Source: Thalassotalea nanhaiensis (GTDB lineage Bacteria; Pseudomonadota; Gammaproteobacteria; Enterobacterales; Alteromonadaceae). From it: DNA of 64,000 nucleotides. Both the position numbers and the translations under genes were made by a program. The stretch covers positions 2,046,001 through 2,110,000 of the forward strand of contig NZ_CP134146.1 of assembly GCF_031583575.1 (NCBI RefSeq), given 5' to 3'. The notes below the pieces were generated by a model, which was not told the origin of the DNA, made no database searches, and saw only the letters and a program-made list of their open reading frames with translations. Below, in pieces: positions 16,721 to 26,500 of this stretch (its first letter is position 1; the number at the start of each line of letters is the position of its first letter).

Positions 16721-18862
16721 TTAACGTAGTTTAGGATGTTGTAATTTTTTGATATCGGCTTGAGGAAAGCTAGAGCCGGTGAATAATAAAAGCTGTAGAT
16801 CATCAATAATTGTTAGGTTTGTAGAACTTGCTACGGCATTTTTAGGCTGAGTAAGAAATGTGCTGATGTGATTATTGCTAAAATCATAAAACTTTAATTT
16901 CGACGTGCTAGTCGTATGGTGATTAAAATAAATACCTCGCTCGGTAATTTCCCAACTATATACGGTATTGAAAATATCCTTGTCTAACAATTGCTTTACA
17001 CTTAACTTGTCAGAATTTAAGTCTGTTTGCCATAAGCCGCCCGATACTCGAGAGTAATATAACTGGTTTTCTTTATTGATAACTCCTGTTCTTGCTCCGT
17101 CAAACGTTACTCTTTTACTTGTTTCAGATTTCAAGTCAAATTGATGTAAATCGGTATACTCTTCGGCATAAACTGCAGAAATTATGTAATTATCATCAAA
17201 TGACCAAGTAGGGCGATTGTGTCGCTTAAACTCAGTCGATAACTGACGCAATTTTTTTGAATTGAAATCTAATATATAGATTTGGTCGCCTTTCCCTGAG
17301 CGATTTGCGGATAAAAACGCAATTTTAGAGCCATCATTTGACCATTTAGGGTATTTTACCGTATCTTCGATAAAAGTTAGCTGTTGACGGTGTGAGCCAT
17401 CAGAATTAGCAGACCAGAGCTCATAAAAGCCTGATTCATTAGAAACATAAGTAATTTTATCTTGGCTTACTGAATAATCGGCAGATAAATGGTTAAATTT
17501 AGATTGTAATACGGGAAAAGGGCTGGCCGTTATATCGGACTTTACTGATAAACTGGATACCTGATAATGCTCTAATCTGTGTTGAAAAAATAACTCTGCA
17601 GATTGACTCGAATATTTAGGATAGCTAAAACCTTCAACATTTAAATTAGTGATAATTCCTGATTCTGGTTCAACCATATAACCTTGGCGAATATCAGCTC
17701 GCTGAGTAGCAAACACTATGTGCTTGCCGTTTGGATGCCAGGTTAAACCAACAATGTCTTCTTCAGAAAAAGTAAGTTGCTTTTCTTCCTTAGTGACTAA
17801 ATTTATTAAGTATATGTTTTCTTCAAACGTACTGTACCTTCGGGAAACAGCAATATATCTGCCATCAGGCGAAAAAGACATATCCCGATCGCGGTAGTTA
17901 CAGTTCAAGTTACAAGAAAACCTGTGTGTGTTTAACTCTGGAGACGTTAAATCTAAGAAATATATTCCTGAATGACTGTCACTGGCATTTTTACCATGAT
18001 AGGCGAGTGTTTTACCATCAGCTGAAATATCAATGTAATAGTAACCACCTCTATTATGGCATTGACCAATAATGGTTTCTTCATTGGTTTTTACTTGCAT
18101 TTGTATAAGATCACAGCGCTTATTAATTTTATCTTTTTTGGCAAAATATAGATATTCTCCGTTTAAACTCCACACTGAAAATCCTTGTTCGGCACTATCA
18201 TAAGTAAGCTGGGTTGCTTTTAACTGCGGCTGAGTTCTATCCCGCATATACAAATTTGAAATACCCTGTGGATCATGCCATTGATAAACAATATAACGGC
18301 CATCAGGAGACGGAGACGTAAAGAGTTCATTGCCAGGCTCTGTGGTTATTTGTTCAAACATAGGAGCATTAATTGAGGTATCAATGGTTAGTTGTTGCCA
18401 AATTATATAAACCATTAAAAAAGAAGCTAAACCGTACAATGATGCTCTAAGCCAGTAGGCATTATTCTTATTTTTAATTGTTGGATTGGAAATCTCAGCT
18501 TGACAGCTGGCATTATTGCTTAGCTCATTTGTGCTGTTTAGTAACTGCGGCGCAACTAATAATCGATAACCACTTTTTCGGATGGTTTCAATAACTTCTT
18601 GCTGATCTTCTAGTGTTAGTTTTTGTCGTAAATTCCAAATTGCGTTGGTTAACGCTTTTTCACCGACAAAACTATTTTCACCCCAAACGGCTGCAATAAT
18701 TTCTTCTCTTGGTACAACTCTTGGATACTGGTTGGCTAAATACCCTAATACCTCGATCAGTTTAGGTTGTAATTGAATTTTTTTTCCACAAGAAAAATAA
18801 AGACAAAAATCACTTGGCTGTACTTTGATAGAAGATAGGGAATAAGTATGTTTTTGAAACAT
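16721..18862 (-). CDS. Membrane-anchored winged-helix regulator with TolB-like beta-propeller
   Basis: With the ATG at 18862 the protein has 713 residues; a GTG at 18910 has its purine stretch too close to serve. Residues about 10-100 are an OmpR/PhoB-type winged helix (LQPKLIEVLGYLANQYPRVV and ETIRKSGYRLLVAP). One membrane segment follows near residue 140 (LYGLASFLMVYIIW). About 170-690 are WD40/PD40 TolB-like blades, recognisable as SPDGRYIVYQW, SPDGRYIAVSRR, WHPNGKHIVFATQ and WSNDGSKIAFLSA. The propeller should face the periplasm and sense a ligand or partner. It is divergent from a large TonB receptor with a palindrome in between, so control of that receptor is likely but inferred. Confidence 0.85.
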   Translation of the reverse strand: MFQKHTYSLSSIKVQPSDFCLYFSCGKKIQLQPKLIEVLGYLANQYPRVVPREEIIAAVWGENSFVGEKALTNAIWNLRQKLTLEDQQEVIETIRKSGYRLLVAPQLLNSTNELSNNASCQAEISNPTIKNKNNAYWLRASLYGLASFLMVYIIWQQLTIDTSINAPMFEQITTEPGNELFTSPSPDGRYIVYQWHDPQGISNLYMRDRTQPQLKATQLTYDSAEQGFSVWSLNGEYLYFAKKDKINKRCDLIQMQVKTNEETIIGQCHNRGGYYYIDISADGKTLAYHGKNASDSHSGIYFLDLTSPELNTHRFSCNLNCNYRDRDMSFSPDGRYIAVSRRYSTFEENIYLINLVTKEEKQLTFSEEDIVGLTWHPNGKHIVFATQRADIRQGYMVEPESGIITNLNVEGFSYPKYSSQSAELFFQHRLEHYQVSSLSVKSDITASPFPVLQSKFNHLSADYSVSQDKITYVSNESGFYELWSANSDGSHRQQLTFIEDTVKYPKWSNDGSKIAFLSANRSGKGDQIYILDFNSKKLRQLSTEFKRHNRPTWSFDDNYIISAVYAEEYTDLHQFDLKSETSKRVTFDGARTGVINKENQLYYSRVSGGLWQTDLNSDKLSVKQLLDKDIFNTVYSWEITERGIYFNHHTTSTSKLKFYDFSNNHISTFLTQPKNAVASSTNLTIIDDLQLLLFTGSSFPQADIKKLQHPKLR

Positions 18863-18889
18863 CGCCAACTTTCTTGTTATTTGAATAAT

Positions 18890-18907
18890 TGTTACAGGGC
18901 GGTAACA
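18890..18907. promoter_or_regulatory. Palindrome TGTTAC-N6-GTAACA, candidate operator
   Basis: Perfect 6-bp arms around AGGGCG, 28-45 bp upstream of the regulator's ATG. The position suits autoregulation. The binding protein is unknown. Confidence 0.4.
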
Positions 18908-19053
18908 CACGCCTTTAAATTCTAATTTTCTTTTTTTAATAACTCAACTTTTTTTTCCACCTTTTTTAATGAAGTCTGATCTTGGATTTATTTTTATAAA
19001 CACTGTAAGTGATTGTTTATTAAAGAATAGATGTTAAATAGATATAGAAACGA

Positions 19054-19071
19054 CACTCAATAGGTTGAGTG
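19054..19071 (+). other. Hairpin in the probable leader of the TonB receptor
   Basis: CACTCAA and TTGAGTG form a perfect 7-bp stem with loop TAGG, 125 bp before the receptor start. It may be leader structure or an operator; nothing resembling a known riboswitch was recognised. Confidence 0.3.
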
Positions 19072-19195
19072 AACCTTGGTCATTCCTTAAAAACTTAATC
19101 GCAACATCATATTTACATTGTTGTGGCTGCCTCTTAAGTACGGAGGCTTAAAATAAAAAATAAATAGAAATTAAAACATACATAAGGGAGCAGTG

Positions 19196-22100
19196 ATGAA
19201 AAAGAATTTAATCACACTGGCAATTCAGTCGGCAATTATTGGTGGTACAACCTTACTAGCACCACAAGCAATTGCTGAAGAAGAACAAAGCATTAATCGT
19301 GTCGTTCAAGAGAGTAAAACAACTGAGAATAAAGATGCTTTAACTCAAGACGATGACGTTGAAAAAATTACCGTTACCGGTTCTCGTTTACGCCGTGACA
19401 GTTTCAGCGTAGCAACACCACTTGTAACAGTAAGCAAAGAAGCGATATTAGATACAGGTTTAGGCTCACTTTCAGAAGTATTAGTTGATGAAGTGCCGGC
19501 TATTTCTGAAAGTTCTAGTAATATGAATACCCAGTCATCTGTAAGTGCCACGGGCCTTTCAACGGTTAACTTACGTAATTTAGGTACAGATAGAACACTA
19601 ACGCTTATTGATGGTCGTCGTGTTGTATCTAATAGCTACAGTGGTAACTACGTTAGTTTAAGTACCATACCTACTGGTATGGTTGAAAAAGTTGAAGTGA
19701 TAACCGGTGGCGCTTCTGCAGCATACGGTTCTGATGCTATTGCTGGTGTAGTGAACATTATTACACAGCAAAACAAAGAAGGTTTTGAATTTCAAGTACG
19801 TGGCGGTGAAACACCAGAAGGTGGTGGTAGAGAGTTCACAATAGATGCTGATTACGGTACTGAGTTTGCTGATGGCCGTGGTTATATGTTTGTCAGTTCA
19901 ACCTGGGATCGCCAATTTGGTATTGATGTATCTGACAGAGACCGTTCAGCGGTTGAATCAAGTTACGATTATAACACTAGCGAACTTTGTAACGAAATGA
20001 ACACTGTTGACGGTGATCAATGTATGCGTGATATCACTAAAGCTGATTGGCGTGAACGTAGTGATGGTACTAAAGGTGGCGTATTTGAAGAAAGGAGTTC
20101 ATTTGCTGACGGTGGTTTCTTTTATACCGCGGACGGCCTACAAACCGGCTGGACTGAAGAACGAGACGGTATTAACCCTTATCAATGGGATAAAATTAAA
20201 ACACCAAATGATCGCTTAGCTACAGCTGTGAAAGTTGATTATGAATTAACTGATGACATTACAGGTTCATTTCAGGTTCAGTACTCTAACAATGAATCAG
20301 TAAATGTTAAGTCTCCAGAAGATGAATATGAAGGTGCTTATGTACCAATTATTGACCCTGAAACCGGCGAACTAGGAAGAGTACGCCCAGGTTATATATC
20401 TACAGATAATCCATTTGCTCCAGCTATTATTGCTGATAACGCTGGTAGCAGTATTAGTTGGGATCGCCGTTTTTACGAAGTAGGTAATGTAACTACTGAC
20501 AATGAACGTGAAACGGTAAGAACTTGGGCTGGCCTGCAAGGCACTATGTTTGATGGCGACTGGGATTGGGATTTATCTGTAGGTTACGGTAAATTTGAGC
20601 AAAATCAAAGACGTTTAAATGAATTAAATACTGTAAGAGTGTCACAAGCCCTAGATTCAGAATATGCTGATGATGGCGTTACTATCCAGTGTGCGGATGA
20701 AGATGCAAGAGCAGCTGGTTGTGTGCCTTTAAATATTTTTGGTGAAGGCTCAATTACGCCTGATATGGCTGACTGGATCCGAGCGACTCCTACAATTGAT
20801 ACTGAAATTGAACAAACAAACATTTTAGGTTTTATCGCCGGTGATTTATTCGACATGCCTGCTGGGCCTGTTGCCGCTGTGTTTGGTGCCGAGTACCGTA
20901 AAGATAAACAAACAGTAAGTACAGACGAAGGTCACCAATATGGTGGTATTACTTTCAACTTGGTCCCTAGTTTTACTGGTGATGTAGATGTATATGAAGC
21001 GTTTGCTGAATTTGCATTCCCATTATTGAAAAATAAAACTTTTGCTAAGTCGCTTGATGCAGAAACATCTGTTCGTGTCGCTGATTACTCGCATGAAGGT
21101 ATTGATCTAATGTCGAGTTACAAACTTGGTTTAACTTGGCAACCTGTTGAAGGTTATATGATCCGTGGTAACTTTGCCCGTGCACAACGTGCGCCTAATA
21201 TCACTGAGTTATTATCACCACCACGCGGTGACTATGATACTTATACAGATATTTGTGATGGTACATCAGCAACTTCAACAGAAGCTGGTCACGATAACTG
21301 TCGTTTAGAACCTGGCATTGCTGCTCAGATTGCCGCTGATCCTGATTTTATCTTTGAAGATGACAATAATGGTTATGGTCCTGGTGCAGGTAATGAAAAC
21401 CTGAAAGAAGAAACGGCTGATACCTATACGCTTGGTATAACCATGAGCCCAAGTTTTATCGATAACTTTAATATCGCCATCGATTATTACAACATTACAG
21501 TGGAAGACGCTATTTCGGAAATTGGTAATGAGGAATTACTGGCAGAATGTTACGACTCTTCAATTGGTTTTGGTGATTCAAACCCATTTTGTGCTGACAT
21601 AACTCGTGATGATGAAGGTCAGATAATTGAGATGTTACAACGTCAAATAAACGTTGGTGAACTTAAAACCAGTGGTTACGATATTGCAATTCAATACTCA
21701 CTTGATTTAAATGATTACGGACGATTGGCGTTCAAAGGTGATATGACCCACGTAATTGAGCACAGTGAATCATTTGAAGGTAATGATGGTTTAGTTGAGT
21801 TAGATAACAATGGTCAACTAGATACCGGCATTTTCGAAGACAGAGCGTCAGCGTCATTAACTTGGTATAAAGATGGATGGCGTGTACGTTGGAGCACTAA
21901 GTACAAAGGTCCTGTAGTAGATGCTCATGATCGTGTTGACGATTATAAAGAGTTATTCGCTGAAAATGATGCAAATTGTGCTGCGGGTAATGAAGACTGT
22001 ATCGAAAACCCTGAAACGCCAAAGTATTTGTATTACGGTTCTTTCATCAAGCATAACGTGAGTGTTTCTTATGCCTTTGATTTCAACAAAACTGAAATCC

Positions 22101-22255
22101 GATTATTTGGTGGTGCAAACAACGTGTTTGATAATAAAGGACCGTTTATTCCACGTACCGGTGACAACTATGAACGAGGTATAGGTAACTACGACAGCAA
22201 ATACGAAGGTGGCGTTGGTCGTTTCGTATACTTGGGAACCGAAGTTAAATTTTAA
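19196..22255 (+). CDS. Large TonB-dependent outer-membrane receptor (substrate unknown)
   Basis: With the ATG at 19196 (AAGGGAG five bases upstream; an in-frame GTG lies one codon earlier) the protein has 1019 residues. A signal peptide ends near APQAIAEE. The TonB-box-like VEKITVTGSRLRR is near residue 60. The plug contains VNLRNLGTDRTLTLIDGRR and VEVITGGASAAYGSDAIAGVVNI, and a long barrel ends in VYLGTEVKF with terminal phenylalanine. It belongs to the large receptor class used by Alteromonadales and xanthomonads for peptides, glycans and other complex nutrients. Aspartate-rich extracellular loops with several cysteine pairs are visible. It is paired with the divergent propeller regulator and followed, after a terminator, by a periplasmic phosphatase. 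Confidence 0.92.
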   Translation: MKKNLITLAIQSAIIGGTTLLAPQAIAEEEQSINRVVQESKTTENKDALTQDDDVEKITVTGSRLRRDSFSVATPLVTVSKEAILDTGLGSLSEVLVDEVPAISESSSNMNTQSSVSATGLSTVNLRNLGTDRTLTLIDGRRVVSNSYSGNYVSLSTIPTGMVEKVEVITGGASAAYGSDAIAGVVNIITQQNKEGFEFQVRGGETPEGGGREFTIDADYGTEFADGRGYMFVSSTWDRQFGIDVSDRDRSAVESSYDYNTSELCNEMNTVDGDQCMRDITKADWRERSDGTKGGVFEERSSFADGGFFYTADGLQTGWTEERDGINPYQWDKIKTPNDRLATAVKVDYELTDDITGSFQVQYSNNESVNVKSPEDEYEGAYVPIIDPETGELGRVRPGYISTDNPFAPAIIADNAGSSISWDRRFYEVGNVTTDNERETVRTWAGLQGTMFDGDWDWDLSVGYGKFEQNQRRLNELNTVRVSQALDSEYADDGVTIQCADEDARAAGCVPLNIFGEGSITPDMADWIRATPTIDTEIEQTNILGFIAGDLFDMPAGPVAAVFGAEYRKDKQTVSTDEGHQYGGITFNLVPSFTGDVDVYEAFAEFAFPLLKNKTFAKSLDAETSVRVADYSHEGIDLMSSYKLGLTWQPVEGYMIRGNFARAQRAPNITELLSPPRGDYDTYTDICDGTSATSTEAGHDNCRLEPGIAAQIAADPDFIFEDDNNGYGPGAGNENLKEETADTYTLGITMSPSFIDNFNIAIDYYNITVEDAISEIGNEELLAECYDSSIGFGDSNPFCADITRDDEGQIIEMLQRQINVGELKTSGYDIAIQYSLDLNDYGRLAFKGDMTHVIEHSESFEGNDGLVELDNNGQLDTGIFEDRASASLTWYKDGWRVRWSTKYKGPVVDAHDRVDDYKELFAENDANCAAGNEDCIENPETPKYLYYGSFIKHNVSVSYAFDFNKTEIRLFGGANNVFDNKGPFIPRTGDNYERGIGNYDSKYEGGVGRFVYLGTEVKF

Positions 22256-22322
22256 TTTCACTCATAGGCTTAACCTCCTAGAAGGTTAAAAGGAATTAAC
22301 CATTTAAAGAACGTGTTACTTT

Positions 22323-22349
22323 AGCTCTATATGGATATAGAGCTTTTTT
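22323..22349 (+). terminator. Intrinsic terminator after the large TonB receptor
   Basis: AGCTCTATAT (22323-22332) pairs with ATATAGAGCT (22335-22344), followed by six T. It lies between the receptor and the phosphatase gene, so the latter needs read-through or its own promoter. Confidence 0.85.
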
Positions 22350-22373
22350 CTTTTTTATTTACTCGAGATTTTA

Positions 22374-23492
22374 ATGAAATTATTCTCCTCTTATTTACTG
22401 TTGTTTGTGCTTGTTACAACATTTCAAATTAGCAATGATGCACAAGCTAACACTCAAACTGTCAATGTTATTAGTGATGGTCCTTACATATTTCTAAACG
22501 ATAAACACAAAATAGATAAAATTATTAATGTTTGTCATAACAGCAAAGTGATTCAAAATGTTAGTGACAAAGATAACATTGTTATAACTGAAGATTGTTC
22601 TGGCAACAAAGCGTTAAGTTTTAGTCGTTTTTATCACAGTGCTAAAACTGCTGTTGAATATAAAACTGCGCACTCAATTGCTGCTATCAGTGATTTTCAT
22701 GGCCAATATGAATTAATGGCCACAATTTTAACGAATAACGGTGTAATAGATGAAAATGGAAACTGGGACTTTGATAAAGGTCACTTAGTGATAACCGGTG
22801 ATGTATTTGACCGTGGCGATAAAGTAACAGAAATATTATGGTTTCTTTTTAATTTAGAGAAACAGGCTATAAAGCAAGGGGGAAGGGTGCATTTGTTACT
22901 CGGAAACCATGAAACCATGGTCCTTAATGATGACTTACGTTATTTGCATCCCAAATATTTTAAAGTAGAGAAAATATTAAAACAATCGTACAGCAGTTTA
23001 TATGGTGACAATACGATATTAGGGCAGTGGTTACGTTCAAAAAATGTTCTAGTAAAAATAAACAACATATTGTTTGCTCATGGGGGCTTTCATCCCAATT
23101 TGGTTAAAAAAGAACTACCCCTGAAAAAGCTTAATCAGGTATTCAGTAATAATATTACCAAACCATTGTTGCCAATTAGACGATCTGAATTAGGCGATTA
23201 TTTACATAAAACTAATGGACCAATTTGGTACAGGGGCTATTTTAGAGAGCCTTTAGCAACCAGTGATGAAATCGACAATTTATTAAGGTTTTATAAAATA
23301 AACCATATTGTTGTTGGGCATACTTCTCAAACTAATATAAAAAGCCGATATGATGGTCGTGTTATCGCTATTGATAGCAGTATTAAAAATGGTAAGTATG
23401 GAGAAATTCTTTTAATTGAAAAAAGTAAATTGGTAAGAGGGACAATGGAAGGCAATAAACTACCAATTGAAGAATTATCAATGAAAGAATAA
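22374..23492 (+). CDS. Secreted PPP-family metallophosphatase (Shewanella-like phosphatase type)
   Basis: This calcineurin-like phosphoesterase has 372 residues. A signal peptide spans residues 1 to about 26 (FVLVTTFQISNDAQA). The metal motifs occur in order: SDFHGQY near residue 106, GDVFDRGD near 142, LLGNHET near 180, FAHGGFHPN, and VVGHTSQT. The pattern matches bacterial PPP enzymes related to Shewanella tyrosine phosphatase rather than broad UDP-sugar hydrolases. Export suggests a role on periplasmic phosphoesters or phosphoproteins. It follows the TonB receptor on the same strand after a terminator. A good ribosome site is lacking (only GAG seven bases before ATG). Substrate unknown. 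Confidence 0.83.
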   Translation: MKLFSSYLLLFVLVTTFQISNDAQANTQTVNVISDGPYIFLNDKHKIDKIINVCHNSKVIQNVSDKDNIVITEDCSGNKALSFSRFYHSAKTAVEYKTAHSIAAISDFHGQYELMATILTNNGVIDENGNWDFDKGHLVITGDVFDRGDKVTEILWFLFNLEKQAIKQGGRVHLLLGNHETMVLNDDLRYLHPKYFKVEKILKQSYSSLYGDNTILGQWLRSKNVLVKINNILFAHGGFHPNLVKKELPLKKLNQVFSNNITKPLLPIRRSELGDYLHKTNGPIWYRGYFREPLATSDEIDNLLRFYKINHIVVGHTSQTNIKSRYDGRVIAIDSSIKNGKYGEILLIEKSKLVRGTMEGNKLPIEELSMKE

Positions 23493-23504
23493 GGCTGTTA
23501 TTTA

Positions 23505-23536
23505 TTTGAGCGACTCCAAATATGGAGAAGCTCAAA
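23505..23536. terminator. Hairpin between convergent phosphatase and GGDEF-EAL genes
   Basis: TTTGAGC/GCTCAAA outer stem and CTCCA/TGGAG inner stem enclose the loop AATA, with a GA/AA internal mismatch. It could end transcription from both sides; no T-run on either strand. Confidence 0.5.
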
Positions 23537-23561
23537 CATGGTTAATTAGAATATGAAGATA

Positions 23562-26500
23562 TTAATATTCGTAAGTTAATTCATGAGCTTTAGAAGACAT
23601 TTTTAGCAGTGAGGCAAAGGCATCATTGCTGATAGGTTTGCTAAATAAAAAGCCTTGCATTTGAGTACAGCCTTTATTTAATAACGCTTGTTCTTGCTCG
23701 AATGTCTCTACACCTTCTGCAATACAATGAAGACCGAATTTTTCAGCTAAAAATAAGGTTGTTTCAACGATAATTTCATCGGTATCATTTTTATCCATGC
23801 CATTGATAAATGCACGGTCTATCTTAATGATTTTTATAGGCAAGTTTCGCAAATAGTTTAATGATGAAAAACCAGTGCCAAAGTCATCCAAAGCAATATC
23901 AATTCCTAATTCATTAATACGCGTCATTGCGGCTATTGCCTTTTCTGGCTCATTAATTAGAGCTGTTTCAGTAACCTCTAACTTGATAGCTGAACAGGGC
24001 AAATTATGGTTGGCTAAAATGCGTAACAATTGCGGAATAAAAGTCTCATCAGTGAAATGATTTGCTGAAATATTAATAGTTAAATACAAGTCATTATTCA
24101 CTTTTCTCCAATGAGCTAGATCTTTAGCTCCTCGTTCCATAGCAGCCACTGTCATTGGCTTTATTAGGCCAAGCTTTTCTGCATCGGGGATAAATTCGTC
24201 AGGAACGATAATGTTTCCTTTATCGTTACACCATCTAAGTAACAATTCACAACCACAAATTTCACGGTTGTTACCATGAACTATAGGTTGGTATAGGTTG
24301 AAGAATTCATTGTTTGCAATCGCATTTTTAATATCAGCCTCTAAAACAAACTGCTTTGTGGTCAATAAGTTCATATCTTCGTTGTAAATTTTAAATTTAA
24401 ACTTATCGTCTTTTTTGGCGAAATACATTGCAGCATCTGCATTTGCTAATAACTCTTTTGCATCACATTGTAAGGTCGGATACATAGCAACACCGATGCT
24501 GGCGCCTACTCTTAATTTGTAAGTGTTGATATTGATAGGCATTTCGATTGCGTCAATAACATCAGTAATGACCTGTTCGATTGTCGCAACATCAGGAGCC
24601 TTCTTAACCAACAGCACAAACTCATCGCCACCGATCCTTGCCAATGTATCTTCATTGCTGATAACCGATTGAATTCGTTGACTGACAGTAATTAACAGTT
24701 GATCACCTACATCGTGACCAAATGAATCATTCACTAATTTAAATTTATCAAGGTCGATGAATAAAATCGCGAAGCTCAAATCGTTGTTCTCTGCTTCTTC
24801 AATAGTTGCGGTGATCTTTTCTAAGTAAAACTTTCGGTTTACCAACCCCGTTAAGTTGTCATAGTTTGCTAGTTTTTCTAATTGTCTGGCGTTACGTTTT
24901 TGTTCCGTAATATCTGAAGCAATGCAGACAAAATAAAGATCCTTACTGTATTTATTCGTATGTGTGGATATTTTAAATGACACATCTATTGGTCTGCCAT
25001 CTTTTAGAAACAGTCTTTCTTCAACTTGATAATTAGAACCTGGTTCTAGTTCCGCAAATAACGTTCTGTAATAGTCAGATTTTCTAGCATCTAAACCAAA
25101 TGTTTCAGGCGTAAAATCAAATGCTTCATCAGCTAAATCATAGGCTTTGCGTAATGATTCATTTGCCACCGCGGTCTGATTTTTAGCATTAATAATGACC
25201 ACCCAATCGTTGGTGTTTTCTATTGCTTCAATGTAAATCTCATTTAACTCTTCACCGTAGCGAGAACTGGTGATATTGCTGTAGGTTCCTACCACCTTAG
25301 TGGCCAAGCCAACCTTGTTAAACTCTACCGCTTTACCTGTATCCCTATACCATTCATATTGACCTGATTGGTTTTTAAGTCGATAAATGAAACTAAAATC
25401 TTCATGTTGGTTAATATGCAGGTAACTTTGCCAATGCTTTTTATATTTGTGTTGGTCTTGTTCATGTATTAAAGATAAATGTTCGTCAAAGCTTATGGCT
25501 TTATCTAAATGATGAAGAGCAAGTTCGTCATGGTACCTGCTACCAATCATTCGATTATTATTAAGTTGCCATTCCCATACGCCGCTTTTGGTGTTTTTTA
25601 AGGCTATTTGTAAACGATTCTCGCGTTGCTTTACTTGTTGATGCGCCGCGAGTAACTGTTGGTGTAACCCCAGTCTGTGACGGTAATAGGTTATTGAAAT
25701 AAAAATTATTATCAACGCATATATGCTGAGGCTAATTGGCGATAACCAAGGAGAGTATGAAACCTTAATAGGTAAATTAAATGTTGCTAACGTCTTGTGT
25801 TGAAAGGCATTAACTAAACGCACAATTATATGGTTGTTTCCACTTGGCAGGCTTGAGAAAGAAATGCTATTACCTTCCATAGAGATGAAATCTTTATCGC
25901 TATCAGCAAATTTGTATTCAAAGGAAAAAGACTGACTTGCATGTGCTTGAGAGTGAGAAAAACTTAATTTTATACCAATATCATCGTGGTTAAATGTTAA
26001 ATCATCGTGGTTGTTTAGTAATACAAACGGCTTGGGAGTCGACATAATTTCAACATTAGATAGGTTGATTTTTAAGTTTCGTCTTTGTGTTGCTAATTTA
26101 AACTTCGAAGGATTAACAATAGAAACACCATTTGCTGAACCATAAGCAAAGTTTCCATTTTTTAATCTAGTGTGAGCGTTAGAATTAAATTCATCACTAA
26201 CAAGGCCATCATTCTTGTTGTAACTGTGTAACATTTGATCGGCAATATTTAGTTTATGTATGCCTTGGTGACTGGCAAACCAAGCATCGTTATTACTATC
26301 AAACATAATGCCATAACTATGTTTTACCGAGTTACTCTCTTCAAAACTATTATATGTAATCGCCATATTATCCAGCGAAATAGCGATTAACCCTGCACTA
26401 TAGTAACTTAGCCATAAGGTATTATCTTTAATGTGAAAGCTGTCTATTAGTGCTTGTTTATTATCCTGTGTTAGTGGATTTACAAAAAGTTTTGTTACGC

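Larger units (their letters stand above)
18863..19195. other. Divergent intergenic region between propeller regulator and TonB receptor
   Basis: No gene was found in these 333 bp. They contain a TGTTAC-N6-GTAACA palindrome near the regulator, pyrimidine- and A/T-rich tracts, a hairpin at 19054-19071, a weaker GCCTC/GAGGC inverted repeat (19129-19147), and the ribosome site AAGGGAG at 19184-19190. No convincing promoter hexamer pair was seen. Confidence 0.5.

Noticed and set aside
19054-19147. Riboswitch in the leader of the large TonB receptor
   Set aside because: Two small hairpins are present, but no cobalamin (B12-box), TPP, FMN or other conserved core was recognised.
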